Positions 1 to 8,564 of a DNA stretch of 64,000 nt are shown piece by piece (position 1 is the first letter of the stretch; every line of letters starts with the position of its first letter). The position numbers and the translations under genes were made by a program. This DNA comes from Pseudomonas yamanorum. GTDB lineage: Bacteria > Pseudomonadota > Gammaproteobacteria > Pseudomonadales > Pseudomonadaceae. The notes beneath the pieces were generated by a model. That model made no database searches, was not told the origin of the DNA, and saw nothing but the letters and a program-made list of their open reading frames with translations. The stretch is from positions 83,537 to 147,536 of the forward strand of contig NZ_JACARE010000018.1 in assembly GCF_013386765.1 (NCBI RefSeq). The letters are read 5' to 3'.

Positions 1-12
1 GGCGAGGGAGCT

Positions 13-145
13 GCTGTGGCGAGGGAGCTTGCTCCCGCTGGAGTGCGCAGCGCTCCCAGGATTTTGGGGCCGCTGCGCAGCCCAGCGGGAGCAAGCTCCC
101 TCGCCACAGCAGCTCCCTAGCCATAGCAAGCTCCCTCACCACAGG
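13..145. repeat. REP-like inverted repeat pair plus a partial third copy
   Basis: Two 28-nt arms (13-40 and 83-110) are perfect reverse complements around a core gagggagcttgctccc. A third, incomplete copy lies at about 126-145. The arms could fold into a large hairpin. The core differs from the ggagctggcttgcctgcgat type found elsewhere in the window, so this is a second repeat family. It lies just past the stop codon of the minus-strand dgoT and may protect its mRNA end. No coding region is visible in 1-158. Confidence 0.8.
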
Positions 146-158
146 TATTCAGCAGTCG

Positions 159-1463
159 CTAAATTTCGATACGTTCGACCTTGCCCACCAACAGGATGTA
201 GGAAAGCGCCCCCAGCAACGCCAGCACCGCGATATACGTAATCGCCGGCGCAAACGAATCCCCGGTGGCCAGAAAGCCAATCACGATCGGCGTGGTGATC
301 GCCGACAGATTGCCGATGAAATTGAACACCCCACCCGTCAGCCCCAGCAGCCTTGCCGGCGCCAGGGTCGACACCAGCGACCAGGTGATCGACGCCAGAC
401 CATTGCCGAAAAACGCCACCGCCAGAAAGGCAATCACCCACGCCGTGGAGTCAACAAAGTTGGCGCCAATGATCGCCGTGGAAATCAACAGCCCGCCAAT
501 GATCGGCAGCTTGCGCGCAAACCCCACCGACGTCCCCCGGCGAATCAGCCAATCGGAAAACAGCCCCGAACACAGCACGCCGACAAACGCCGCGAGAAAC
601 GGCAGCGACGCCAGCAGGCCGGATTTGATGAAGTCCATGCCGCGATATTTCACCAGGTAGGTGGGGAACCACGTCAGAAAAAACCACAACGTGGAGTTCA
701 GGCAGAACTGCCCCAGGTAGATCCCCCATAACTTGCGCTTGCTCAGCACGATGCCGAGGTCGACCCAACTGAACGGCGCCTTGGCCGCCTGCGCCTGGAT
801 ATCCACCAACCCGCCGCCTGCGCGGATCAGCTCGATTTCCGCCGCATTCGCACCCTTGAAATCCCGAGGCTCGCGGTACACCGCGTACCAGATTAACGCC
901 CACACAATGCCCACGCCGCCGGTGGCGACAAACACCATGTGCCAGCCAAAGGTGTGTTGCAGCCACGCCAGTACCGGCGTGAGAAACGCCAGCCCGACGA
1001 ACTGCCCGGAGGTGTAGACCCCAATCGCCGTGGCCCGCTCACGCTCGGGAAACCAGGTGGTGACCACCCGGCTGTTGATCGGGTAAGCCGGGGCTTCGAG
1101 GGCACCGACCGCCATGCGCAATACGAACAGTGCGATAAAACTGGCGGCGAAGCCGAGCATCACCGTGGCGATTGACCACAGCAGCAGGGCGACGCTGTAG
1201 AGAATGCGCGGCGGCACCCGGTCCACCAGCCAGCCGCCGGGGATTTGCATGGCGGCGTAGGTCCAGCCGAACGCGGAGAAGATCAGCCCGACATGCACCG
1301 GGTCGATCCCCAGCTCACTGGTCAGGGCCGGGGCGGCAATCGACAGGTTGCTGCGGTCCAGGTAGTTGATCACCACCGTGATGAACAGCAGCACCATGAT
1401 GAAGAAACGCTTTCGGCTGGGCGTGACTAAAGAAGCCTGCCCGGTGAAGGACTCGGATTGCAT
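159..1463 (-). CDS. dgoT: D-galactonate/sugar-acid MFS transporter DgoT
   Basis: This 434-aa inner-membrane protein has about 12 hydrophobic helices. The first helix ends in NYLDRSNLSIA, the hallmark of the anion:cation symporter branch of the MFS (DgoT, GudP, ExuT). It is expected to import D-galactonate with protons. The ATG at 1463 follows an AGAGG ribosome site about 8 nt upstream. It is the last gene of the dgoK-dgoA-dgoD-dgoT group, but about 175 bp and a REP hairpin separate it from dgoD, so it may be expressed at a different level. Substrate assignment rests on the neighbouring dgo genes; the family also carries glucarate and other hexonates. Confidence 0.85.
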   Translation of the reverse strand: MQSESFTGQASLVTPSRKRFFIMVLLFITVVINYLDRSNLSIAAPALTSELGIDPVHVGLIFSAFGWTYAAMQIPGGWLVDRVPPRILYSVALLLWSIATVMLGFAASFIALFVLRMAVGALEAPAYPINSRVVTTWFPERERATAIGVYTSGQFVGLAFLTPVLAWLQHTFGWHMVFVATGGVGIVWALIWYAVYREPRDFKGANAAEIELIRAGGGLVDIQAQAAKAPFSWVDLGIVLSKRKLWGIYLGQFCLNSTLWFFLTWFPTYLVKYRGMDFIKSGLLASLPFLAAFVGVLCSGLFSDWLIRRGTSVGFARKLPIIGGLLISTAIIGANFVDSTAWVIAFLAVAFFGNGLASITWSLVSTLAPARLLGLTGGVFNFIGNLSAITTPIVIGFLATGDSFAPAITYIAVLALLGALSYILLVGKVERIEI

Positions 1464-1522
1464 GGGGTTGCCTCTTCTTATGATTATTGAGGACGGGTCT
1501 TACTGAAGAAACCGCGGTTCAT

Positions 1523-1610
1523 GTGGGAGCTGGCTTGCCTGCGATGGCGGCGTGTCAGTGCCGCGGATGCAAGCTGACACACCGCTATCGCAGGCAAGCC
1601 AGCTCCTACA
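1523..1610. repeat. REPIN (paired REP, ggagctggcttgcc family)
   Basis: Arms gtgggagctggcttgcctgc and its complement at the other end flank about 45 bp of spacer, forming an 88-bp hairpin typical of Pseudomonas REPINs. It sits in the dgoD-dgoT intergenic gap, inside the presumed operon. Confidence 0.85.
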
Positions 1611-1638
1611 GAGACCGTGTTCCGTCAGGAATAAAGGC

Positions 1639-2787
1639 TTACCACTCGGCAAAACTCCCATCGGCATGCCGCCAGATCGGGTTGCGCCAGCGATGCCCGA
1701 TGGCCGCGCGTTCGATCACATATTCCTCGTTGATCTCGATGCCCAGGCCCGGCCCGTTAGGGATCTTCACAAAGCCCTGGTCGTAGTCGAAAACCCCCGG
1801 ATCGCGCACGTAATCCAGCAGGTCATTACTCTCGTTGTAGTGAATGCCCAGGCTCTGTTCCTGGATGAACGCGTTGTAGCAAACCGCGTCCAGCTGCAGG
1901 CAAGCCGCCAGGGCAATCGGGCCGAGCGGGCAGTGCAGGGCGAGGGCCACGTCGTAGGCTTCGGCCATGTTGGCGATCTTGCGGGTCTCGGTGATACCGC
2001 CGGCGTGGGAAGCATCCGGCTGGATGATGTCGACGTAGCCTTCGCTGAGCACGCGCTTGAAGTCCCAGCGCGAGAACAGGCGCTCGCCAAGGGCAATCGG
2101 GGTGCTGGTGAGCGGCGCCAGCTCTTTCAGCGCTTCGTAGTTTTCGCTGAGCACCGGCTCTTCGATAAACATCAGTTTGTAGGGGTCGAGTTCTTTCATC
2201 AGCACCTTGGCCATGGGCTTGTGCACCCGGCCATGGAAGTCCACGCCGATGCCGACGTTGGGGCCAACCGCATCACGTACGGCGGCGACGTTGGCCAGGG
2301 CCTGGTCGACTTTTTCGAAGCTGTCGAGAAATTGCAGCTCTTCGGTGCCGTTCATTTTCACCGCGGTAAAACCACGGGCCACGGCTTCCTTGGCGGCGCG
2401 GGCGGTGTCTGCCGGGCGGTCGCCACCGATCCACGAATACACGCGGATCTTGTCACGCACCTGGCCGCCCAGCAGGTCGCTGACCGACACGCCGAGGGCC
2501 TTGCCCTTGATGTCCCACAGCGCCTGGTCGATACCGGCGAGGGCGCTCATATGGATCGCGCCGCCACGGTAGAAGCCGCCGCGGTAGAGCACGGTCCAGA
2601 TGTCTTCGATATTGCGTGGGTCTTTGCCGATCAAGTAGTCGGACAACTCTTCGACAGCGGCCGCCACGGTGTGGGCGCGGCCCTCGACCACAGGCTCGCC
2701 CCAACCAGTCACGCCCTGGTCGGTTTCAACCTTGAGGAAGCACCAGCGCGGCGGGACGATGAAGGTGGTCAGTTTGGTGATTTTCAT
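1639..2787 (-). CDS. dgoD: D-galactonate dehydratase
   Basis: DgoD dehydrates D-galactonate to 2-dehydro-3-deoxy-D-galactonate, the first cytoplasmic step of the De Ley-Doudoroff route. The 382-aa protein is an enolase-superfamily member. Metal ligands fall where expected from E. coli DgoD: D183 (in GVDFHGR), E209 (FIEEP) and E235 (GER). The acid/base histidines H185 and the His of ALHCPLGP are also present. Length matches the family (382 aa). A 33-bp gap separates it from the dgoA stop upstream. It is followed by a REPIN and dgoT. Confidence 0.95.
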   Translation of the reverse strand: MKITKLTTFIVPPRWCFLKVETDQGVTGWGEPVVEGRAHTVAAAVEELSDYLIGKDPRNIEDIWTVLYRGGFYRGGAIHMSALAGIDQALWDIKGKALGVSVSDLLGGQVRDKIRVYSWIGGDRPADTARAAKEAVARGFTAVKMNGTEELQFLDSFEKVDQALANVAAVRDAVGPNVGIGVDFHGRVHKPMAKVLMKELDPYKLMFIEEPVLSENYEALKELAPLTSTPIALGERLFSRWDFKRVLSEGYVDIIQPDASHAGGITETRKIANMAEAYDVALALHCPLGPIALAACLQLDAVCYNAFIQEQSLGIHYNESNDLLDYVRDPGVFDYDQGFVKIPNGPGLGIEINEEYVIERAAIGHRWRNPIWRHADGSFAEW

Positions 2788-2820
2788 CTTCTTGTCTCTC
2801 TTGTAGATGGAGAACGCTAA

Positions 2821-3441
2821 TCAGCCCAAGGCATTCCAGGCCGCGACGTAGGCCTGGGCATTGCTTGCCACCTGGGCGACGCTCATGCCTGGCTTGAACA
2901 AGCCGGAGCCGAGGCCGAAGCCTTTGACGCCCGCGTCGAAAAATACCTGCATGTTGTCCGGGGTGATGCCGCCCACCGGCAGCAACACCGTGCCTGCGGG
3001 CAGTACCGCGAGCCAGGCCTTGACCACCGCCGGGCCCATTTGCTCGGCCGGGAACAGTTTCAGCACGTCGGCGCCTTCGGCCAGCGCAGCAAACGCTTCA
3101 GTCGGCGTGGCCACACCCGGCGACAGGTACAGGCCCGCAGCCTTGGCGGCACGCAGCACCTTGGCATCGCTGTGGGGCATGACGATCACCTGGCCGCCGG
3201 CCGCTTTGACTTGATCGACCTGTTCCGGAGTCAGCACCGTGCCCGCGCCGATCAGGCAATCGGCAGGCAGGCTGTCCCGCAGGATGCGGATGCTGGCGTA
3301 GGGATCCGGCGAGTTGAGCGGTACCTCGATCACCCTGAAGCCCGCTGTGTACAGCACCTCGCCGATCGCCAGCGCCTCGTCCGGTCGCAGGCCGCGCAGG
3401 ATCGCGATCAAACCGTTGTGTGTCAGTGCTTGCTTGAGCAT
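2821..3441 (-). CDS. dgoA: 2-dehydro-3-deoxy-6-phosphogalactonate aldolase
   Basis: This class I aldolase of the KDPG/KDPGal family splits 2-dehydro-3-deoxy-6-phosphogalactonate into pyruvate and glyceraldehyde 3-phosphate. The 206-aa chain starts MLKQALTHNGLIAILRG. It has the family Glu (E39, in VIEVPLNSP) and the Schiff-base lysine K128 (VLKLFPAEQ). The frame stays open 21 codons further upstream into dgoK, but the ATG at 3441 gives the family N-terminus, so the shorter form is annotated. It starts 13 bp after dgoK and is surely co-transcribed with it. Confidence 0.93.
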   Translation of the reverse strand: MLKQALTHNGLIAILRGLRPDEALAIGEVLYTAGFRVIEVPLNSPDPYASIRILRDSLPADCLIGAGTVLTPEQVDQVKAAGGQVIVMPHSDAKVLRAAKAAGLYLSPGVATPTEAFAALAEGADVLKLFPAEQMGPAVVKAWLAVLPAGTVLLPVGGITPDNMQVFFDAGVKGFGLGSGLFKPGMSVAQVASNAQAYVAAWNALG

Positions 3442-3454
3442 GTCGGGCCTCTCG

Positions 3455-4423
3455 TCAGGTTGCAGGCAGCAGCCCCGCCGCCATGGCCAGCTGCCAAAGG
3501 CCACGCTCGGTAGCCTCCTGCGCCAGGGTCACGTGGGGGAAACCACAGAGTTGGAGTGCACGCTGGTAGCGGGTGCAGAGTTGGGTTGCGCCCACCAGGA
3601 CGATGTCGCGCGCCTGGGCCTGCTGGCGGGTGCGCAGGCCCATGAGTTCGTGGCCGATCAGCAGGCCGGACAGATAGTCCGGTTGCTCGTCGGGCGCCAG
3701 TTCGCCGGTCAAGCCCAGGGTGCGGGCGCTGAATAAGGTCGATAACAGGCCCGCCTGGCCATCCGCCGACAGTGCCACCTGCACGCCGCGATCAAAAGCG
3801 ACGGCCTGGAACTGTTCGGAAGGACGTTGGGTGCGACCCAAAATGCTGTGTTGGCTGAGCACGGCGAACAGCTCGCCGGTCATGAAGGTGTCGAAGTGGG
3901 TGATGCAGCCTTCCACCACCTCGACCCACTTGGAATGGCTGCCCGGCAGGCCGATCAAGACGTCGCGCCCGGTATTGGCGGACAGGCTTTGCAGCACGCC
4001 GAGGACCTGGGTTTCTTCGCCGCGCATCACGTTAGGCAACGCGCCGCGTTGAATCACCCCGGGAACGATGTGCACCGCGGTGCCCCGCAGGCTGCGCACA
4101 ACATGCAGTGCCTGGCCAAGGGTGGCGACATCGGCCGGGGTGTCGCGGTAAACCGCTTCGCTCCAGCCCTGGGCGCTGCCGACCATGCCGCAGGCGATGA
4201 CGGGGAGGCCGGGCTGGGCCTCGAGCCAGTCACCGCAGGCCGCGTCGAATGCCAGCTCGAAACCGTTGCTGCTGCGAACGCCGGCAATGTCCCGGGGTTC
4301 GGTGGGCAAGTGCATGATCCCCGACGCCAGGGCGCGTCGTTCGATAACGACGCCTGCCGGGCCGAGCTTGTAAGCACGAAGGGAACTGGTTCCCCAATCG
4401 AGCGCGATCAATTGCGCCTGCAT
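3455..4423 (-). CDS. dgoK: 2-dehydro-3-deoxygalactonokinase
   Basis: DgoK phosphorylates 2-dehydro-3-deoxy-D-galactonate at O6 with ATP, supplying the substrate of DgoA. The 322-aa protein begins with the actin-like ATPase phosphate-1 motif LIALDWGTSSLRAY and carries later family segments such as GLPGSHSKWV. It is the first gene of the minus-strand dgo operon. An AGGTGA ribosome site lies about 4 nt before the ATG, and a good sigma70 promoter lies 34-63 nt upstream. No dgoR-type GntR regulator is adjacent, so the regulator must be elsewhere. Confidence 0.92.
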   Translation of the reverse strand: MQAQLIALDWGTSSLRAYKLGPAGVVIERRALASGIMHLPTEPRDIAGVRSSNGFELAFDAACGDWLEAQPGLPVIACGMVGSAQGWSEAVYRDTPADVATLGQALHVVRSLRGTAVHIVPGVIQRGALPNVMRGEETQVLGVLQSLSANTGRDVLIGLPGSHSKWVEVVEGCITHFDTFMTGELFAVLSQHSILGRTQRPSEQFQAVAFDRGVQVALSADGQAGLLSTLFSARTLGLTGELAPDEQPDYLSGLLIGHELMGLRTRQQAQARDIVLVGATQLCTRYQRALQLCGFPHVTLAQEATERGLWQLAMAAGLLPAT

Positions 4424-4456
4424 CGCTTCACCTGAGTGTTCTGAGCGGATGAGGCG

Positions 4457-4486
4457 AATATAAACCCAAGACCGTTAAAGTCTCAA
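4457..4486 (-). promoter_or_regulatory. Predicted sigma70 promoter of the dgo operon
   Basis: On the minus strand a TTGAGA -35 hexamer (4481-4486) and TATATT -10 (4457-4462) are 18 bp apart. The predicted start of transcription is about 4450, giving a leader of some 27 nt before dgoK. Confidence 0.55.
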
Positions 4487-4500
4487 TATATAAATATCAG

Positions 4501-4515
4501 TCCCATATATAGGGA
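4501..4515. promoter_or_regulatory. AT-centred palindrome upstream of dgoK promoter
   Basis: TCCCATATATAGGGA is a near-perfect palindrome (TCCC/GGGA arms around ATATATA) about 15 bp upstream of the predicted dgo -35 box. Its size and place suit a dimeric GntR- or IclR-type operator. The role is inferred only. Confidence 0.35.
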
Positions 4516-4525
4516 ATACAAACAC

Positions 4526-4852
4526 TCAGAATATCGACAAGTCCAGCGTGCGCATCGCCCCCATCCAGATCGCATGGTCGGTGTGGTCCTTGAGGTCGTC
4601 ACCGGTGGTGGGGTGCAGGAACACCACCAGGCCGTTGCGGTTGAGCGCCAGCCACGGCAGGACGACGCCGATGTATTCCGGGTCGAACGCCAGCTGGCAG
4701 CTCCAGTCCGGGTGCGGGCCTACCGGGCGCTCATGCACGCGGCCCATGCGCAGCGGGAACATCTGCGCGGCGTCTTCGCAGAGTTTGCGCGCCTGGTCGA
4801 TGGTGTTGGCGTCGAAGTAGATATGGGCGTGGTAGCCCTTGATACGTTGCAT
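4526..4852 (-). CDS. DOPA 4,5-dioxygenase family protein
   Basis: This small 108-aa cytoplasmic protein resembles the DopaD family (extradiol cleavage of catechol-type rings in fungi and plants). Visible marks are the N-terminal GYHAHIYFD segment, GRVHERPVGPHPDWSCQLAF, and a C-terminal HPTTGDDLKDHTDHAIWMG. These give the several His residues used as metal ligands. The in-frame ATG at 4852 gives the family start; the frame is open for 14 codons upstream. It lies 31 bp downstream of the LysR gene on the same strand, so the two may be co-transcribed. Its bacterial substrate is unknown; no link with galactonate or choline sulfate is evident. Confidence 0.8.
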   Translation of the reverse strand: MQRIKGYHAHIYFDANTIDQARKLCEDAAQMFPLRMGRVHERPVGPHPDWSCQLAFDPEYIGVVLPWLALNRNGLVVFLHPTTGDDLKDHTDHAIWMGAMRTLDLSIF

Positions 4853-4883
4853 GACAGGCTCCGGGCTCAATGATCGGCAAATC

Positions 4884-5834
4884 CTAGACCGCAATGGACG
4901 GCAGGGCCAGGCCGGTCAACGATTGTGCGCTGCTGGCCTGCTCGGCCATCAGCCAGTCGACGAAACGCTCGATCAACTGGCTGCGACGTTTGCGCTGGGG
5001 CAGCACCACGTAATAGCCGAAGCGCGAGATCACCGTGTCGCCAATCGGCCGGCACAGCCAGTTTTGCTCCAGCAAGTTATCCACAAGATGGCGCCAGCCA
5101 ATGGCCACGCCCTGGCCGGCAATCGCCGCCTGGATCAACAGGGTGTAGTTGTCGAAACGCAGTTGGCCCGGGGTGGGCGCGGTAGTGATACCCAGCTCGC
5201 GGAACACGCCGCCCCAGTCGAACCACTGGTTGTTGTTTTGCTGGCGCAGGTGCAACAAGGGGAACTCCAGCAGGCTCTGCAACGGCAGGGGCGCGTCGCG
5301 GTCCTGGATGAGCTGCGGGCTGCAGACCGGGAACACTTCCTCGTTGAACAGCCAATGGCTGTCGCCCTGTTTGAAACGGCCATCACCGAACAGCACCGCC
5401 ACATCGATATCGCTGCGCAACGTGGCGTGATTGCGCTCACTGGTGACCAGGCTCACGTCCACCTGCGGGTTGGCTTCATGAAAACGGTGCAGCCGCGGCA
5501 TCAGCCAATACGCAGCGAAGGCAAAGTCCGTCGCCACCTGCAGGACTTCGTGCTGGTCCTGCTCGGCAATCGCACTCAGGCCCTGGTTGATGCTCTGCAA
5601 GCCGGCCTGCACCTGTTCGAACAACAAGGCGCCCGCATCGGTCAGCTCGATGCCCCGGTAAATGCGATCAAACAGGCGCACTTTCAGCTGTTCTTCCAGG
5701 CGCTTGATCTGCTGGCTGATGGCCGGCTGGGTGGTGCCCAGCTCCATGGCCGCTGCCGTAAAGCTGCGTTGGCGCGCGGCGGCTTCAAACGCGCGAAGCA
5801 GATCAAGTGACAGGTTACCGAGGGATTCATACAT
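4884..5834 (-). CDS. LysR-type regulator of choline-O-sulfate utilisation
   Basis: This 316-aa LTTR has an N-terminal winged helix-turn-helix (about residues 8-67, with AAARQRSFTAAAMELGTTQ and AISQQIKRLEEQLKVRLFDR). A periplasmic-binding-like effector domain follows (about 92-300). It is divergent from betC with about 100 bp between the start codons, the usual layout for the regulator of a sulfatase cluster (PA0032 is the P. aeruginosa counterpart). A T-N11-A palindrome overlaps its own start codon, which points to autoregulation. The effector is probably choline or choline-O-sulfate, by inference from the neighbours. Confidence 0.85.
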   Translation of the reverse strand: MYESLGNLSLDLLRAFEAAARQRSFTAAAMELGTTQPAISQQIKRLEEQLKVRLFDRIYRGIELTDAGALLFEQVQAGLQSINQGLSAIAEQDQHEVLQVATDFAFAAYWLMPRLHRFHEANPQVDVSLVTSERNHATLRSDIDVAVLFGDGRFKQGDSHWLFNEEVFPVCSPQLIQDRDAPLPLQSLLEFPLLHLRQQNNNQWFDWGGVFRELGITTAPTPGQLRFDNYTLLIQAAIAGQGVAIGWRHLVDNLLEQNWLCRPIGDTVISRFGYYVVLPQRKRRSQLIERFVDWLMAEQASSAQSLTGLALPSIAV

Positions 5835-5847
5835 AAGCTGTGCTTAT
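5833..5847. promoter_or_regulatory. LysR-box (T-N11-A palindrome) at the lysR-betC divergent promoter
   Basis: ATAAGCTGTGCTTAT is a perfect 6+3+6 palindrome containing the LTTR signature T-N11-A. It overlaps the first base pairs of the lysR start codon, fitting an autoregulatory recognition site that could also serve betC. Confidence 0.55.
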
Positions 5848-5937
5848 CCTAGACATTGCTTCTCATGGGCTTTACCACGTTTTCCATGGCCTGCATGCTC
5901 ATTCGCATAAACATCGACTATGGAATGCCGCGAAACC

Positions 5938-7452
5938 ATGAAGCGCAAGAACATTCTTTTCATCATGGCCGATCAGATGGCCGCGCCGATGCTTCCGTTC
6001 TACGGTCCTTCGCCTATCAAACTGCCGAACCTGAGCCGCCTCGCCGCCGAGGGTGTGGTGTTCGACGCCGCTTACTGCAACAGCCCGTTGTGTGCACCGT
6101 CGCGCTTTACCCTGGTGAGTGGCCAGTTGCCGAGCAAGATCGGCGCCTACGACAACGCAGCCGATTTCCCCGCCGATGTGCCGACCTATGCCCACTACCT
6201 GCGTCGCCTCGGCTACCGCACGGCGCTGTCGGGCAAGATGCACTTTTGCGGCCCCGACCAACTCCACGGTTATGAAGAACGCCTGACCAGTGATATCTAC
6301 CCGGCCGACTATGGCTGGGCAGTGAATTGGGATGAGCCAGACGTGCGCCCCACCTGGTACCACAACATGGCCTCGGTGCTGCAAGCCGGGCCGTGCGTGC
6401 GCACCAACCAGCTGGATTTCGACGAAGAGGTGGTGTTCAAGGCCCAGCAATACCTGTTCGACCATATCCGCGAAGACGGCGACCAGCCGTTCTGCCTGAC
6501 CGTCTCCATGACTCACCCACACGACCCGTACACCATTCCCAAGCCGTTCTGGGACCTGTACGACGACAACGACATCCCGTTGCCCACAACCCCGCCACAG
6601 GCCGATCTCGACCCTCACTCGCAACGCCTGCTCAAGGTCTATGACCTGTGGGACAAGCCGCTGCCGGTGAACAAGATCCGCGATGCGCGCCGCGCCTACT
6701 TCGGCGCGTGCAGCTACATCGACAGCAACGTCGGCAAGCTGCTGCAAACCCTGGAAGACACGGGGCTGGCCGACGACACCATCATCATCTTCTCCGGCGA
6801 CCACGGCGACATGCTCGGCGAGCGCGGGCTCTGGTACAAAATGCACTGGTTTGAAATGGCCGCCCGGGTGCCGCTGCTGATCAGCGCGCCGGGGCAGTTT
6901 GCCGCCGGCCGGGTGACCGCTGCCGTGTCCACCGCCGACCTGCTGCCGACCCTGGTGGAACTGGCCGGCGGCGAGCTGGACCCGAGGCTTGCGCTGGATG
7001 GCCGCTCGCTGGTCTCGCACTTGCGAGGGCAGGGCGGCCACGACGAAGTGTTCGGCGAATACATGGCCGAGGGCACCATCAGCCCGCTGATGATGATCCG
7101 GCGTGGCGCCTACAAGTTCATCTACAGTGAGGACGACCCTTGCCTGATGTTTGATGTAAAAAACGACCCGCACGAGCGGGAGAACCTCAGCCAGTCACCG
7201 GAACACCGGCCACTGTTCGAGGCGTTTTTGAGTGAGGCGCGGGCCAAATGGGACATCCCGGCGATTCACCAACAGGTGCTCGCCAGCCAACGCCGTCGCC
7301 GCCTGGTATTCGAGGCGCTGACCCAAGGCAAGCTGAAGAGCTGGGACCACCAGCCACTGGTAGACGCCAGTCAGCAATACATGCGCAACCATATCGACCT
7401 CGACGATCTGGAGCGCAAGGCACGTTTTCCACAACCCTGCCAAAACCAATAA
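5938..7452 (+). CDS. betC: Choline-sulfatase
   Basis: BetC hydrolyses choline-O-sulfate to choline and sulfate. The 504-aa protein lacks a signal peptide, so it acts in the cytoplasm. It has the Cys-type sulfatase signature CAPSR with C52 as the residue converted to formylglycine. The N-terminal metal site reads MADQ (D12, Q13), as in characterised choline sulfatases, and FSGDHGDMLGE supplies the later Asp/His ligands. The ATG at 5938 (MKRKNILF) is chosen over one six codons upstream because it gives the family N-terminus. It is followed after 16 bp by the binding-protein gene. Choline released would feed glycine betaine synthesis encoded elsewhere. Confidence 0.94.
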   Translation: MKRKNILFIMADQMAAPMLPFYGPSPIKLPNLSRLAAEGVVFDAAYCNSPLCAPSRFTLVSGQLPSKIGAYDNAADFPADVPTYAHYLRRLGYRTALSGKMHFCGPDQLHGYEERLTSDIYPADYGWAVNWDEPDVRPTWYHNMASVLQAGPCVRTNQLDFDEEVVFKAQQYLFDHIREDGDQPFCLTVSMTHPHDPYTIPKPFWDLYDDNDIPLPTTPPQADLDPHSQRLLKVYDLWDKPLPVNKIRDARRAYFGACSYIDSNVGKLLQTLEDTGLADDTIIIFSGDHGDMLGERGLWYKMHWFEMAARVPLLISAPGQFAAGRVTAAVSTADLLPTLVELAGGELDPRLALDGRSLVSHLRGQGGHDEVFGEYMAEGTISPLMMIRRGAYKFIYSEDDPCLMFDVKNDPHERENLSQSPEHRPLFEAFLSEARAKWDIPAIHQQVLASQRRRRLVFEALTQGKLKSWDHQPLVDASQQYMRNHIDLDDLERKARFPQPCQNQ

Positions 7453-7468
7453 AACTGAGGGGAAGGCC

Positions 7469-8389
7469 ATGCAAAAGTTATCCACCGTGGTGAGCGTTGC
7501 GCTGCTGGCACTGAGCAGTGCCGGCGCCTACGCGGACTCAAGCTGCGACACCGTGAAGATGGCCGATCCGGGCTGGAGTGATATCGCCGCGACCAATGCC
7601 ATTACCGGTTTTTTGTTGAACGGCATGGGCTACAAGGCCAAGGTCGACACCCTTGCGGTGCCGATCACCTTTGGCGGGCTCAAGGACGGCCAGGTGGATG
7701 TGTTCCTGGGTAACTGGATGCCGGCGCAGCAGGGCTTCTACGACAAGTTCGTGGCCAATGGCGATGTGGTGCAACTGGCGAAGAACCTCGACGGCACCGA
7801 GTTCACCCTCGCCGTGCCGGACTATGTGTGGGACGCCGGGGTGCACGACTTTGCCGATCTGAACACGTTTGCCGACAAGTTCGACAAGAAGATCTACGGC
7901 ATCGGTTCGGGTGCACCGGCGAATATCTCGTTGCAGGAAATCATCAAGAAAAACGACTTTGACCTGGGCCAGTGGAAGCTGATCGAGTCCAGTGAACAGG
8001 CGATGCTGGCCGAAGTGTCCCGGGCGGTGAAGAAGCAGAAGTTCGTGACCTTCCTCGGCTGGACGCCGCACCCGATGAACGTGCAGTTGAAGATGCATTA
8101 CCTCAAGGGCGGGGAAAAGTACTTCGGTGACACCGGCAGCGTGTATACGTTGACCCGCAAGGGCTATGCCCAGGCGTGCCCGAATGTGGGCAAATTGCTG
8201 ACCAACCTGAGTTTCACCCAGGAGATGGAGAACGCCATCATGGCTGAGGTGGTGAACAAGAAGGTCAGCAATGCCGAGGCGGCGAAGGCGTGGATCAAGG
8301 CGAATCCGGCAGTGCTGGATAAGTGGCTCGATGGGGTTAAAACCGTCGATGGGCAGGATGCGCTGGCCGCTGTAAAAGCCAAGCTCTAA
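7469..8389 (+). CDS. Choline-type ABC transporter substrate-binding protein (ChoX-like)
   Basis: This 306-aa periplasmic binding protein has a signal peptide of about 22 residues ending AGAYA. The body is of the glycine-betaine/choline (OpuAC) fold, with family features GLKDGQVDVFLGNWMPAQ and FLGWTPHPMN that contribute aromatic ligands for a quaternary amine. It lies 16 bp downstream of betC, clearly in the same operon. No permease or ATPase gene is nearby, so it is an orphan that must use a transporter encoded elsewhere (CbcWV-like in pseudomonads). Because BetC is cytoplasmic, the ligand could be choline-O-sulfate rather than choline; that is inference. Confidence 0.88.
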   Translation: MQKLSTVVSVALLALSSAGAYADSSCDTVKMADPGWSDIAATNAITGFLLNGMGYKAKVDTLAVPITFGGLKDGQVDVFLGNWMPAQQGFYDKFVANGDVVQLAKNLDGTEFTLAVPDYVWDAGVHDFADLNTFADKFDKKIYGIGSGAPANISLQEIIKKNDFDLGQWKLIESSEQAMLAEVSRAVKKQKFVTFLGWTPHPMNVQLKMHYLKGGEKYFGDTGSVYTLTRKGYAQACPNVGKLLTNLSFTQEMENAIMAEVVNKKVSNAEAAKAWIKANPAVLDKWLDGVKTVDGQDALAAVKAKL

Positions 8390-8404
8390 CGGCTGACGCC
8401 GCAC

Positions 8405-8496
8405 CCTGTGGGAGCCGGGCTTGCCCGCGATAGCATCACCGCGGTGTCCCTGTAGGACCGAGGCGCCTGCATCGCGGGCAAGCCCGGCTCCCACAG
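8405..8496. repeat. REPIN (ggagccgggcttgcccgcgat family)
   Basis: Inverted arms ctgtgggagccgggcttgcc and its complement enclose about 40 bp. It lies between the binding-protein gene and the SulP gene and could end or stabilise the betC transcript. This copy has the ccgggcttgcccg core, a variant of the agctggcttgcctg core seen at 1523, 10147, 20704 and 56467. Confidence 0.85.
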
Positions 8497-8564
8497 TCAG
8501 CGGACTCCCACAGTCCGGCGTTTGTCCTGATACCCTGATTCAAACCTATCAATCCGAGCCCTAA

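Noticed and set aside
1552..2820. 422-codon open frame antisense to dgoD
   Set aside because: dgoD on the other strand has complete catalytic residues; this frame shows no family features.
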